Assembly (NCBI GenBank): GCA_944472155.2
Contig: OX235272.1
Span: 94,432,020-94,496,019, forward strand
Source of the DNA: Trichobilharzia szidati
Taxonomy: Eukaryota > Platyhelminthes > Trematoda > Strigeidida > Schistosomatidae
Direction of reading: 5' to 3'
Length of the DNA stretch: 64,000 nt
Position numbers and translations under genes: made by a program. The notes beneath the pieces were generated by a model. That model saw nothing but the letters and a program-made list of their open reading frames with translations, made no database searches and had not been told where the DNA came from. Position 1 is the stretch's first letter, and the number at the start of each line of letters is the position of its first letter. Of this stretch, positions 41,301 to 52,712 are shown piece by piece.

Positions 41301-41420
41301 CTTCCGGAAAAGCTTCAAGGCATTTTCAACTTCAACCCAGGTTCCAAATTCTCCAGGTTTATAACGCTCTTCGAAAACCTTTCTAACATCAACCCAGACA
41401 TACTCGTAGATTGTTGCATG
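41301..41420 (-). CDS. possible internal exon of an unidentified host gene
   Basis: On the minus strand a 120-bp open stretch is bounded by a TTTACAG acceptor (41421-41427) and a CGGAAG|GTGAGT donor (41295-41300). It encodes exactly 40 codons in phase 0, beginning HATIYEYVWVDVRK and ending NALKLFRK. The sequence is charged and aromatic, unlike the mobile elements around it. I do not recognise the protein. Neighbouring exons would be in the gap to the left or beyond 41430; none is certain. Confidence 0.5.
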
Positions 41421-41769
41421 CTGTAAATATGAACGTGAAAGACATCGTTTTTGCAGATTTCTACATATCAAGTAACCAGTTGAGTCGGCAAAAATAATGG
41501 CAACCAACAAATGATCTAAAAACAACAGTTTCTGCTACCTAATCATGCTCATGTGAATAACTTTCGAAACTTACACACAGTGCTATTTCGTAAACAGCTG
41601 AAAAACAACTAAAAAACTGAAACCACGCATGAATGCAACGTGTGAAAAAATTATAATGAGGTGAAAGAACTGACTTGATGGTAAAACTTTCAAAATGAAC
41701 AAAACAACTAAGGTTATCAACAGCGGAAACAAAATTGAGGTGAAACGCATCATCTTTGAACAATGTGCA

Positions 41770-42060
41770 TCAGGATAAGTTGTGAATGATTTCATGACAA
41801 ACGTAAAAGCCAATGTGTGAACGAACAGTTAGGGAACGGCAATCCAACATGATCGACTGACATGGTCGAAAATGACCTTCAGGTGTCTTACATTTCCAAT
41901 GACCTTGAGTATGAGGGATAAACTCAGTCTTAATGTACATATAATCAGTCAACTTCACGCGGGAATTACTAAAGGTTTCATTATTGGAAGGTAAGATGAA
42001 GGATGATGCACAGGTACTAGAGTGAGATAAACAGGATGCAGAGCTCACGATCATTATCAT
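41770..42060 (-). CDS. hypothetical open frame, 96 codons
   Basis: Minus-strand frame containing FIPHTQGHWKCKTPEGHFRPCQSIMLDCRSL, with several Cys. It lies 350 bp upstream of the exon candidate at 41301-41420 on the same strand and could be another exon, but I see no clear splice sites. Not recognised; may be chance. Confidence 0.2.
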   Translation of the reverse strand: MIMIVSSASCLSHSSTCASSFILPSNNETFSNSRVKLTDYMYIKTEFIPHTQGHWKCKTPEGHFRPCQSIMLDCRSLTVRSHIGFYVCHEIIHNLS

Positions 42061-42929
42061 TTATACAATCAATAAGGGTTTTAGAATTTATCACACTTCA
42101 CAGCATACGGTAATTACAACATTATTTTAATACTAGCAGATTTATGGGACCGACTTTGCGATGATTAACAGATTGCATGATGGAGGTTGTTCCGTTATTC
42201 ATCATGTGTGCTAACAATATTCTGAATATCTACCAAATGTAGGTTCTAATTAATTCAAAACTCTGCCCAAGTAATACAAATGTAGAAAGCAGCACTACTT
42301 TATGTTTGCAGTGCTCCAAATGCAGTCCCTTCGCAAAGTTATGGTATCTGATATCATGGAGGAACTGATGTATAATGCGGCTGGTAGCGAAGATGATTTG
42401 TTGACACTTCAGAAGTCATAGCAGACATACAGAGTAAGTTTGACAGCATTATGCCCCTCGCGCAACTGTGTGACTCGTCACATAACATCTGTCTAGAATC
42501 ACTTACAAATCCAATCGCAAAATTGACTATTTGGTTGAAGAAACTGTTAGTAGGATTATGTCTTCACATAACGTCTTGGCTTACAACATTTCAGACAGAG
42601 AGCCCATTGTCAAACTTAAAACTTCATGTCTAAAGGCTCGTATTATGTCGTTAACAGAATATCAGGTTTTGCGTCTTCGTAAGAAATCAGCAAACCACTC
42701 ATGTCCGGTGCTTTTCAAGTTCAGGTCTATTTAGTAATCTAGGAATTTTCTGAAATCTGGTAAGATAATAGCCTCTTCAACACCCTACACCAACATTAGG
42801 ATTGCACCTGATTTAACACTATGCCAAAGACGATGACGCTCAGGAACACTTAATGCTGATAACTCCAATAGGACAACTGTAGATGACGTTCCATGCGTTA
42901 TTCCGCCTAGTGAAATACCTGATGACTGC

Positions 42930-43457
42930 ATGCATCAGACATTTTTGCAGGCACTGAGAAATGTTAGCCAACCACTATATAAAGACATTGATGTTGACAC
43001 TAAAGTGGTGGGCTTAGATGAGTCAACACAACGTAATGTTGAAATACATCATTTGCACACTGACAAAAACGTCAGGAGCCAGGAAACATCAAAACCGATC
43101 CCAATGGTGTCCCACCTATCTCCTTATAAGTCAGTTACTCCTCAGTCTGACAATCCATCCACTGTGAAGTACCAGTCAAATGTAACCACCCAAGTTAGAA
43201 AGTTTTCCAGGCGTTATGACAAACGTCCAATTTCCATTAAAAATGCTAAAGCGCATAAGGTGTCCAAGCAGCAGAAACCCTACATAGCATGTCCTGGCTG
43301 TCCTGCTAGCCATCATCAACTAGTTAATCATAAGAAAGGGGAAAACGAAGTAAATAAAATAAATACAGAGCCCAGAGAACGAAAGCCTTTTGACATAACA
43401 GAGATAGAAGCACCTCTAGGCCCTCTTTCAAAGAGAAAGTCAAATATGATAGACTAA
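42930..43457 (+). pseudogene. LINE ORF1-like remnant (175 codons)
   Basis: Longest open part of ORF1: basic, with IACPGCPASHHQLVNH (C-x2-C then His residues, a possible zinc-binding motif). Upstream pieces at 42531-42734 (VEETVSRIMSSHNVLAYNISDRE) look like the nucleic-acid-binding domain of CR1-type ORF1. Downstream pieces at 43488-43853 and 43872-44243 continue in other frames. The ORF1 protein would coat LINE RNA. Confidence 0.6.
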
Positions 43458-44579
43458 ACTCCTAGAGGTAGTCCTAATTGGTCTCAAATGAAAGTCAATT
43501 ATATCCAAGCACTAATTTCAGACACACAACACAAAGAGGTAGTCGGTGTTATTCTGCTCCTCCACTTCGCAAACCCATTGTTAGCCAGCCCCCTCCTAAT
43601 GTTCTATAAACTGAAAGTTATAGAAAATCTCCCAAACATCGGCTACAGATTACATTTAGCAAACCAAATAATCCAAAAGAACCCATTCATATATCTTATG
43701 TATGTGCCGATGTCTGCACAAAACTTACCATGGTCTGATGACTACCCGAAACAGATACCAACACTTCATTCCCATTCTGGCAACAAATTACCGAATACTT
43801 ATATCGATTATACCTTTCACAACAACAACGCCCTTACTAGACGCTTCAGGTAGGCTTTTCACCAGCGTCAGTTGACAGAAACACCTGGTATCATGCATAT
43901 AGCGTGCATAATATCGGATCAATTCCCTGCTGACAAAGCGAACAGTCTACAGCTAAGGCAAGGCATATTTGCTGACACAGCGCCGGCACCAAACGCAAAT
44001 ACTGATATCTCTGAAATACTAATATCTGATTTTCACACAGGTTTCCCTCACTGCATACCCTATCCAAATGACAGACCATCCCTGACTACCAACTCACAAA
44101 CCTGCCTGAAGCCCTCCCATGATCCACAGGTAGTGGCTAGCGAGTCTGAAACTTGTAAAAGGAGGATACTCAAAGAATCTTCTATCAAGATGTTGTCCAA
44201 TTACCGAAATCGCGTAGCCAGTGTTTATCTATTATCCTGGTAAAAACTGGGTCAGTTTTAAACAAACACTTAACACTAAGCACATTAGCTTCCATATGCA
44301 AGCCGTCATTGATTATGGTCAGTGAATCCTGGTGCATGAGTGAAATCTCCAATGACAGCCTAAGAACTGATTGATACGACCTTTTTCAAAGGGACAGAGA
44401 GACAGGCCATAAGAGTGGAACACTAATCTACTGTGAACAATCCATGTGTTCAACCCAGTTCAGTAACCCAATTCTGTCACAACTCAGTGACTCGATGTGG
44501 GTCAGAATAAAAGTTGTCAGAAGTAGACCTACACTTGTGGTGTGTACCGACACCCTTCATCCAGCAGGGAGTGTGATAA

Positions 44580-45283
44580 TATGCTCAGCAACATTTTAAT
44601 GTTAGAGCCAAACATCCCTTCAGTTGTAAAATTATCGGAGGTGATTTCAACACGCCAGAAGTATCATGGCCTTCATTCCGAGGTCACCAAAGTTATGATA
44701 ATCTCCTGAATTCCATCGTCATAGGGGATGGACACAACATATAAATTCACCCAATAGATCCGCAAATATCCTAGATCTTATTTTCACGAACAACATAACA
44801 CCATCTACAGTACATGTGGGACATCAATTTCTAGGCAGTGACTATAAAATAGTAATGTGTTCTTTCAGCATCTTCTCTGAAACAATATGCATAGATGAAG
44901 CTGACCAGACACCTACTAGATTATACACACATACTCACTGGGACTTGTATCAGCACCTAATTAGATGCTCTAATTGGAACTCCTACTTTTTGAGCGAGTC
45001 CTTAGAGGTAATTGTCAACAATTTTTATCACAGCATTAACTCAATTCATGACGTCATTGCACCTGGGAAGATTCTTGTCCCCAAATTCCCCCAAAGCGAT
45101 TATGTTCCGACATCGTCAAAGAGAAGTCTACGAAAGAACTCAATAAAATTCTACAGATATCATGACTTAGCATCACTAACCGCTATTACGTCACTTCTCA
45201 CTAGAATTCAGGAGTTAAAAAATATAAGCCTCAGAAAAAAAGAAATGCTGGCCATTAAGCCATACATAACTCGGGAGAAATAG
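44580..45283 (+). pseudogene. LINE AP-endonuclease remnant
   Basis: IGGDFNTPEVSWPSF (the GDFN motif), then ILDLIFTNNITPSTVHVGHQFLGSDYKIV, where SDYKIV replaces the usual SDH.. ending. The frame changes between them near 44740. The nuclease would nick target DNA for target-primed reverse transcription. Confidence 0.75.
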
Positions 45284-45479
45284 CAAAACTTTTCGAAAGT
45301 AGTTTAACAAACTCTAAAAAATCTATCCAAAAATAATACACTTAGACCGCATTGCTTAGCAAGCACTTTACCAGACTATAGACCTTGGAGAACGATTAGG
45401 TCGTGCATTTCCCACGTAGGATAGACGAATGTCCAAGTGACAGTTTTCACCACACAAAAGATCCATAAAGCCATCGCAA

Positions 45480-46300
45480 ATCTTAAGCTAAGTAACACTC
45501 CTGGTCCAGACGGTATTGACATGAATTTACTCCAACTCAAGTTATACTCAGTTTCACTAACCGATGGGACACACCCTACCTGATGGAAGAAGCCTTATAT
45601 TGTTCGTATCCAAAAATATGGGCCTATACCTGATATCAACAACTACCGCCCCATGAACATCACGCCTGTAGTTTCACGTGTAATGGAAAAGATAGCAAAG
45701 ATTAAAACCATTCAGTTCTTGCTGTCAAATGACCTACTATCCCCATCCCAATACTGTTTCTTGGGTAGAGGGTAGTGTATTACTTGCCACTTGGATTATT
45801 TTGACTGCATTACACGATGCATTGACAATGGGCGCTCAGTAACAACATTATTTCTCGACGTTAGCAAAGAGTTTGATAAAGTCCCACATATCAAACTCCT
45901 AACAAAACTCCAATCCTACGGAATAAGTGGAAAGCTTCTCAAATGAGTAAATTCCTTTCTCACAGAAAGAGGGCAATTAGTCAAAAACAACCACCGGCTG
46001 TCTTCACGAAAGCCAATAGCTAGCGGTGTAATACAAGGAATCTTTATTTGCCCCATTCTATCCCTCCTATTCATAAATGACATGGTCTCTGTGATCAAGC
46101 ATGGCAAGCCATACCTCTTTGCAGATGTTCTCAATATAGTATATGATTATGGGTACGATGATACGAGTGTCAAAAGCAAGATTCAAAATTACTTAGACGA
46201 TCTAGGCGATTGAGGCGGAAAGTGGCAACTGACTTTCAACCCAGACAAGTGACGCATAGCCTACCTTGGACGTTGGAAACCGAGAATGTGCCTATATATG
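45480..46300 (+). pseudogene. LINE reverse-transcriptase remnant
   Basis: NTPGPDGIDMNLLQL, YRPMNITPVVSRVMEKI, TLFLDVSKEFDKVPHIKLL (motif A, Asp kept), SGVIQGIFICPILSLLFINDM (motif B) and KPYLFADVLNIV, where the expected FADD reads FADV. At least three in-frame stops. The missing catalytic Asp alone would inactivate it. Confidence 0.8.
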
Positions 46301-47040
46301 TACGGTAAGCTCCTCTCAAAACTGAAAACAGTCGCAGATCTTGGGATAACATACTCAGATTTCACCTTCTCCGATCATGCAAATAAGGCAGTATCTGACT
46401 GTAAACGACATACTGGCTTTGTACTGCGTAACCTTTACACCCAAAAAGCAAGATTAGCTATATGAAAGACATGTATTCACCCGAAACTTGAATGTTGTGG
46501 TTTCCTAACTAGTAACCTAAAGTCTGCAGACCGAAAAAAGTCGAAAGTGTCCACAGATTCCTCACAAAACCTGTAATAGAGTTTCACCAACAAGTAGATT
46601 ATGTTGACGGGTATATACGAATAAAATTAGAACCCCTGTGGTTAGGAAGAGTGAAGTGCAACTGATTTCTAATATTCAAAGTTATTAGGAAATATTGTTA
46701 CAGTAATTCATCCGTAACATTGGCAAATATCAAATCATATCAGCTGCGAAACCACGACTACCTTCTCTAGGTGGCTACCCACAGAAAATTCATTAGGTCA
46801 GACGTTTTCACCATTTAATATTGCACACTTTGGAACCAACTACCATCGGAAAATAGAAGCTGTGAAAACCCCGATGGATTCCAACGGAACCTAGAAAGAC
46901 ACATTAACATGTCCAACCTAGCTCGTTTTAATGACCAAAACTGCTGGTAGAATGGTAAATGAAAGCCAGTTCAGTCTTCATTACAGTCACTTACGTATAA
47001 CTCGACTCAGCTACTTACGCAGCGAACGTTAAGCTAATTT

Positions 47041-47829
47041 ATTGATTTTCTATTCTCTATAATCTTCAGTAAGTAAATAATTCTAGAAATAATTATATTA
47101 GCAACCACAACTTTTAATTTTTGACATGTACATAATTAATAATACACTGCTACTTTTTGTGCCGAAATAACTTTTCTCAGACAATAACTACCTGAAATAG
47201 CTTTTAATCACGTGGGGGCAAGGCACTTACCCAAATAAATGCTGTTCATTGGTTGATCATTACCGTCAGCGGGAAACATAAAGAAGTTTGTGTTGTCGCT
47301 CAACTCTGATGGTGGCCTTAGTAAAGGGTTTACAATTTAACATTTATAAGAACTTGTTCCGATTGCTTGTAAAATAATCGAGCAATTTAAACTTTTGAAA
47401 AGTGCTAATCTGTGCTAATTAACAATCGTAATTTATAGTATAGCTGGTCATACCTGTAAAAATGGCATGCATTTCATGTAAACTGACCTGCTTCTACAAA
47501 ATATAAATTATCTGTTCGAAGTGTAGTAATTATAACAATGTAGTTGCTTTAGAGCACTGCCAGATTAGCAGACAGTTCGACTTCTTAATTGGTCTTTAGT
47601 TTCCTAAAGTGGACAACCAGCATGTGTTCGTGACGCGAACACGCCAGGTTTTCAGCTGCTTAGTCACTTGATTCCTGAAAGATGACAATGCTTTCCTCCA
47701 CATGGCTGCTTCACCTACTCTTTCACCCCACATAGATGTACTTGGCCCACTAAATATACGTGCGGCAACTCACTTCATTCGTAAATGTTATTATAATTGT
47801 AACATGCCAAACGTTCCTAGACAGGGCAA
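47041..47829. other. no gene seen
   Basis: AT-rich, no supportable repeat or gene. Possibly intergenic. Confidence 0.4.
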
Positions 47830-48145
47830 AAGAATTTGCCCATACATATAACATAGGAGTTAGCGTAAAGGAACCAACTGGTTCTTCAATAAATTTCGTG
47901 TTCGCTATAGTGAGTAAATATATACAAATGTTTACACATCACTCCTTAGAGAATTCTTGCCTTCCTTTCTGTCCCAATGTCCATTGTTTCTTTTATTTCA
48001 CCATTTTAGTTTCTACTTGAATTTCTGGATGCTGATAAAGAAAACAAATATATGGCGACTTACAACTACAGTTTAGATAGATCTGAAAACTTCTCAAATG
48101 CACCAGAAAAAATTTGGATAATTCTTCCGGCGATGCATCCTTAGT
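47830..48145 (+). CDS. two possible small exons, unidentified
   Basis: A frame ending SINFVFAI meets a GTGAGT donor at about 47911. A strong polypyrimidine acceptor (CACCATTTTAG, ending 48008) is followed by FLLEFLDADKENKYMATYNYSLDRSENF in a compatible phase, ending at a stop near 48145. The joining is an inference from splice-like words; the protein is not recognised. Past a run of A the frame continuing DASLVTVGEHTSSQTSF (to about 48285) is also open. Confidence 0.25.
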
Positions 48146-48985
48146 GACTGTTGGGGAACATACTAGCAGTCAAACCTCATTTACTACCAGCATATTGCCA
48201 ACGAGCCCGGAAATTGAGGAAAAAATGAGGATGTTCTTATGGTTGCATTCCAAATTTTTCCGACCAATCGGAGAATAATTTCATCTCCTGTATGCTTCAT
48301 TTGTGACTTTATGTGAACTTGTCCGTCATTATCCTAGCTAATTAATGTGCATGATAGGAAAATTATGGGTCACTGATAACCACTGAAGTACCATTACCTT
48401 TTCATACGTTTAACTACAAACTGATGCAGTGAGTCTGCTGCAGGTAAATTTTTCTTAGATATTGTCATCAATAATAACAATACCAGTATGAGGATGCCTA
48501 AAAAAGCACAGAGTTTTAAGCTTGTATCAGTCATTCAGAAAAATGGCATCAAGTTCTGTTTTGTGCGGAAAATCAAATCATTTTAGAACCATTTCAAAAT
48601 TTACTCACTATTTAAAAAGGTTAGTTCAGAATTTGTGAGTTTAACTTCTGTATCTTTGGAAACTTCGGAATCAGTGTTTTGCACGAACAGTTCCACCATT
48701 TTATTAAAAACCTAAGTGATATATTAATTTTAACGAAATCTTTAATTATTACGTGTCTTTGGCCAGATCTAAATAACAATGATGCCAAGGATTATATCGC
48801 GTACATTGCTTCTACTTGTGTAGAATGACTTTATCAGTACTATTCCATTGCCTTGTCTTATATATATCTTGTGTGTTTGAATAACCGCAAATATGCATCC
48901 CATGTATAAATGATTCAAAATATTGATGATGCCTGTAAACTGGCGTCTCTAGTATACAAACAAGTGAGAATTTATCATTGTTATT

Positions 48986-49180
48986 TTGACGGACGGACTG
49001 CAGATTAAGGATAATATCGCGAGGTTGAACACTTTATTGAGTAGGGAGCGAAGGTTGGTCAAGCAGAATGAGAGAGAATTAGGAGTGATAAAGAAGTCGC
49101 AGATACCCTTGACTGTGGAGACAGTTACACGTTTGGAACGACTCAGCAAGTCTCACATTGTCTTTTCCGGGATTAGATGA
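48986..49180 (+). CDS. unassigned open frame, charged coiled-coil-like
   Basis: Encodes IKDNIARLNTLLSRERRLVK and ERLSKSHIVFSGIR, then a stop; a CTGCAG acceptor-like word precedes at about 49004. Rich in Arg, Lys, Glu and Leu with heptad-like spacing, and richer in G/C than its surroundings. It could be a last exon or a piece of a LINE ORF1. Not recognised. Confidence 0.25.
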   Translation: MTDGLQIKDNIARLNTLLSRERRLVKQNERELGVIKKSQIPLTVETVTRLERLSKSHIVFSGIR

Positions 49181-49727
49181 AATGGAGAGGAAAAGCATCC
49201 GTAATGACACTTAGTAGTTACACAATAATATAGTCAATGAAAAAGCAACATAAGATCGATAGAAATTCCGGCTTTTCAGTTGTGCGCGCGGTGCTATCAC
49301 AGTCCTTTTGATTTGAATTTTCCTGTCATTATCCTGGAATGAGTCACAAGTGTCTGAGGTGAATTTGATGATATTATGATGGCCCGGCCCTCAGTGCGCT
49401 CATGCTTGTCTGCCAGCGACGAAGTAGATTGTTGAATATGCAGTTTCACATTCTTGTATCTGTCAAAGAATCCGGCAGTTTTATACCACATCCCGGTTCT
49501 TTGGTAGTTTGAACGACTTTGGCAGTCAGCCTCTCATTTAGTACGTATATTCAATGTCCCTTGGCTTACTTCTGCTTTCATCGAAAGGAGACGCATTGAC
49601 TGAGTGTCTTCGCGATGGCTTTCACCAGCCCACGTTATTCGTCATCTCTGCTTCCAGAGAAAAAAAGCTTATTTTCTCCATACTCTGACATTGCGGTAGA
49701 GATCGGGGGTTTTTTTGCATGCTTAGG

Positions 49728-49905
49728 TGGCGCAGTGGTTAGGACGCTCGCTGTCCATGCACATGGTCCAGGGTTCGATCCCCGGCCGACGAACACCCGA
49801 TATCATTGGTCGGCTTGCAGAATTTGGCTACCAATATCACATGCTGAAAATTCCATACTTGCGTCAAAAACACTGTGTGGAGTCAAGCTATAATAGAAAA
49901 ATTAA
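49728..49905 (+). mobile_element. tRNA-derived SINE, family A, full length
   Basis: Head GGTGGCGCAGTGGTTAGGAC (box A) and GGGTTCGATCCCC (box B, about 49771-49783). Body CGAACACCCGATATCATTGG, tail CATGCTGAAAATTCCATACTTG. About 180 bp with an A-rich end. Confidence 0.85.
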
Positions 49906-52564
49906 AAATTACTTAATCCTATATCTAACCTATAATTTTTTGGCGTACCACTGGCTTGTAATCTGGGAAAGTAGTAAAGTAGGCATGGTTGATGTTGTAA
50001 TTACCGCTTTTTAATGAAAACATATTTTGTATTATTTTTTTGTTCAAGTACGAAAGTCTATATTAACCTGAACTTCTTATTCGTATTCGGTGTATATTCT
50101 GACATGTTACAAGCACCACACATATAACCTGAAATGAAGACGTAAACCTAAAGGCTTCAACGAAACAACCAAGCCTTAAGGTTCAATTGTTAAAGGTAGT
50201 ACTGTGTACAGCTGGAAACATTGAAGATACTGAAAAACTGTCCTGTTTCACACATCTATCAAGTAACTATGGCACAAAACTTCAATGCAATAGTTACTCG
50301 ACTTTCAAACTCAAACAGCATACTGACTGAACAAAATCGCTTGCTGTAAAAAAATATGTGATTCTAAACAGATCCTATAACGCCATCCAGGATGACTCAC
50401 AAAGTTGTACATCCGCATAAAAATGAAAAGTAGTGTATAAAATACAAGTGCAGTCAGATGCAATGATATCGTAGAATATTTCCCAGAAGTGAATTAGAAA
50501 ACGACGACTGAAGTGGATCTTGTTTTACAATTGAAGAATTTTTACTGTAGATCAGTCACAATACGCGTGAATGGACAGTATTTTTTCTCAAAGTCTGTTA
50601 CAATAAGTCAGTAATATATGAGAGTTTCCAGCTTCCTATGTATATTAATGACATATGCTAACGTAGCATACACACTGCACAATTCACTTTTACTAATTAA
50701 AAATCTAGACCATATGCTAATTGATTTTGTGGGAAGCTAGCAAACGATTAGATATGTACTATGTATTATGAGGTAACAAATTGGATTTGACAGCTACAAG
50801 TCTCACCGCGCTAACTGAAAAGGTTCGTTACACGTACATTTGTGTCTATGAGATTTGTACCATCTTTAAAGCTCTGAACTCATTAGGTGTACATCACTTA
50901 CCAGTTGATCTTAATTATGTCCCACTGGCCTTTGAGTTGAGAATCCATCTGTTGTCAGGTTGTATCTCTAAAGGTGTAGTGATTTCCAATGTAATAGTGA
51001 TATAGCTATTCGAAAGTGATCGTCACTACTACCTTAAGAAGCGGGTAGAAATACTTAAATCGAAACAAGTAGTCTTTTACTTATCCATGTTTTAGGGGAG
51101 TAATTCCAAGTTTACATATATGCGTCTTGCCCAGAAAAAGACAAGCAGCATGGTCACTAGTTATTGAGGAGAATAAGAAGTTCAGCAAAGACTTAAATAA
51201 TCTGCTCTGTTATTGTTTGAAACAAAGGATGGTGAATCCCCAGACTCCAAGTGAAATATTGCTGTTGCGTTCTTAGATCTCCTAGCGTTCCACATTTCTA
51301 TACTGGGAGCATCAGATTCAGGGAATTAGAATAGCAGCTTATTGTGGCCTGTTATAAACAGCAGAATAAGAGAAAGCGTGAAAAGGCATATTGTTAGTTT
51401 ACTCACTGTTTTGAGTCTCCCTTTCTCACGTGATCCTTAGATTAGTTTTAGATTTCCTGTTTGGATTATCTGTCGAGGTAGGGTTTGCGACTGGAATTTC
51501 ATCAACTTTCGGAATGTGTGTTAGTTTAAGTTACCGCATGTCTTATAGTAGAGTCAGTAGCAGTACAGTCATAAATAGGTTAATTTGCAGTCCACTAGTT
51601 TAATATCTGAATTTCAACGGCTAGTAAGCAGACTACTTGCTGGCGTCTGCTTAGTTAATTGAAATCATCAGTCGTAACATAAAATCAAGTTTATTATAAT
51701 TTACCTGTGCTGGCAAAAATGAATAAAGTAGGTGGGAAAGTTGTGCCTATAATTTGCCTAATGAAAGGCAGCCACAGTGTGTCATTCTAATCGTTTATCC
51801 GGTAGGTTACTCTTCGACAAACGTAAATCAAGATTGTTCGCTTTAAATTTTGATTTCGTGATTTGAAATTTCGGATTACGGTTTTCAGAAAACATCGATA
51901 AAGTTTTGGAACATAAGGTATCACGAATTCCATGAATAAAATCTTACATCGGTTATGGAAGAAATCATGTAATAATGTATTTAGTATCGATGGTCTACTC
52001 TATTCTTTGCTGACGGGAGTATCACTTAGCTTCATTGACATTTTGCTGGCGACGACTTCCTTAAGTAATCGTTAAATTTGTCTGTTGTAACGATGAAATG
52101 CAACTATGCTAGCAGACATTCTGCTTATTTTTCTCTTGCTATGTCAGGATATCTCCATACTGGCCCTTGAGTTGAGAAACATTGCTGTCCTTAAACTCAA
52201 GTCTGTGTCGTCACACTCAAATAGTTTCAGACCATTCTGGTTCTCCGTAGTTATTTTTCCCTACCCATGATTAGAATTATTATGGGTCCTAGGATTTAGG
52301 TTAACCAAACTCCATTTTTACGGCCATATAAGGATTCCTCTGTGTAGTCAGATACAGTGATAATCGCTGACTTAGGCCAGTCATTAGGAACTCACGTGTT
52401 CCAGAAACAAGTGTGACCTTACCACTACAGAAGTTAAGGAATCCATATAAATAACATATAGATATCTGTTTACTACATTTCATAAGCTTATGGGGATATC
52501 CAACTACTTTGGTCGTAGGGTGTTGCGTGTCTTAAATGGTTACACTGGTCAAAACAAGGAAGCA
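49906..52564. other. long stretch without recognised features
   Basis: AT-rich, few repeats. No ORF with recognisable motifs. It may be intronic or intergenic host DNA. Confidence 0.4.
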
Positions 52565-52712
52565 AGAAAGTTGTGTGTCTTGATATGATTATAAGCAATA
52601 ATTTGTGTTCGAAACGTCATCAGTAAATATTACTGTAAAACACTGTGATTTATCAAAATAAAATCTTATCCATAATGGAGTTATACTCCACCACAGTGCC
52701 CAAAATTTATAT
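52565..52712 (-). repeat. dispersed repeat F, minus copy
   Basis: Reverse complement carries TTGGGCACTGTGGTGGAGTA, TAACTCCATTATGGATAAGA, ACAGTAATATTTACTGATGA and CGTTTCGAACAC. It is the best partner of 37970-38150. Confidence 0.65.

Larger units (their letters stand above)
42300..47040 (+). mobile_element. CR1-like non-LTR retrotransposon, decayed
   Basis: About 4.7 kb in plus orientation. ORF1 remains (42300-44240) are followed by an AP-type endonuclease (about 44580-45283), a reverse transcriptase (about 45480-46300), and a C-terminal region with LWNQLPSENRS and LERHINMSNLARFND near 46825-46945. The layout and the LWNQLP motif fit the CR1/Jockey group (SR1 in schistosomes). Numerous stops and frameshifts make it an old, dead copy. 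Confidence 0.8.

Noticed and set aside
49728..49800. tRNA gene
   Set aside because: The same head occurs with an identical body and tail at 4262 and 56963, so it is a SINE.
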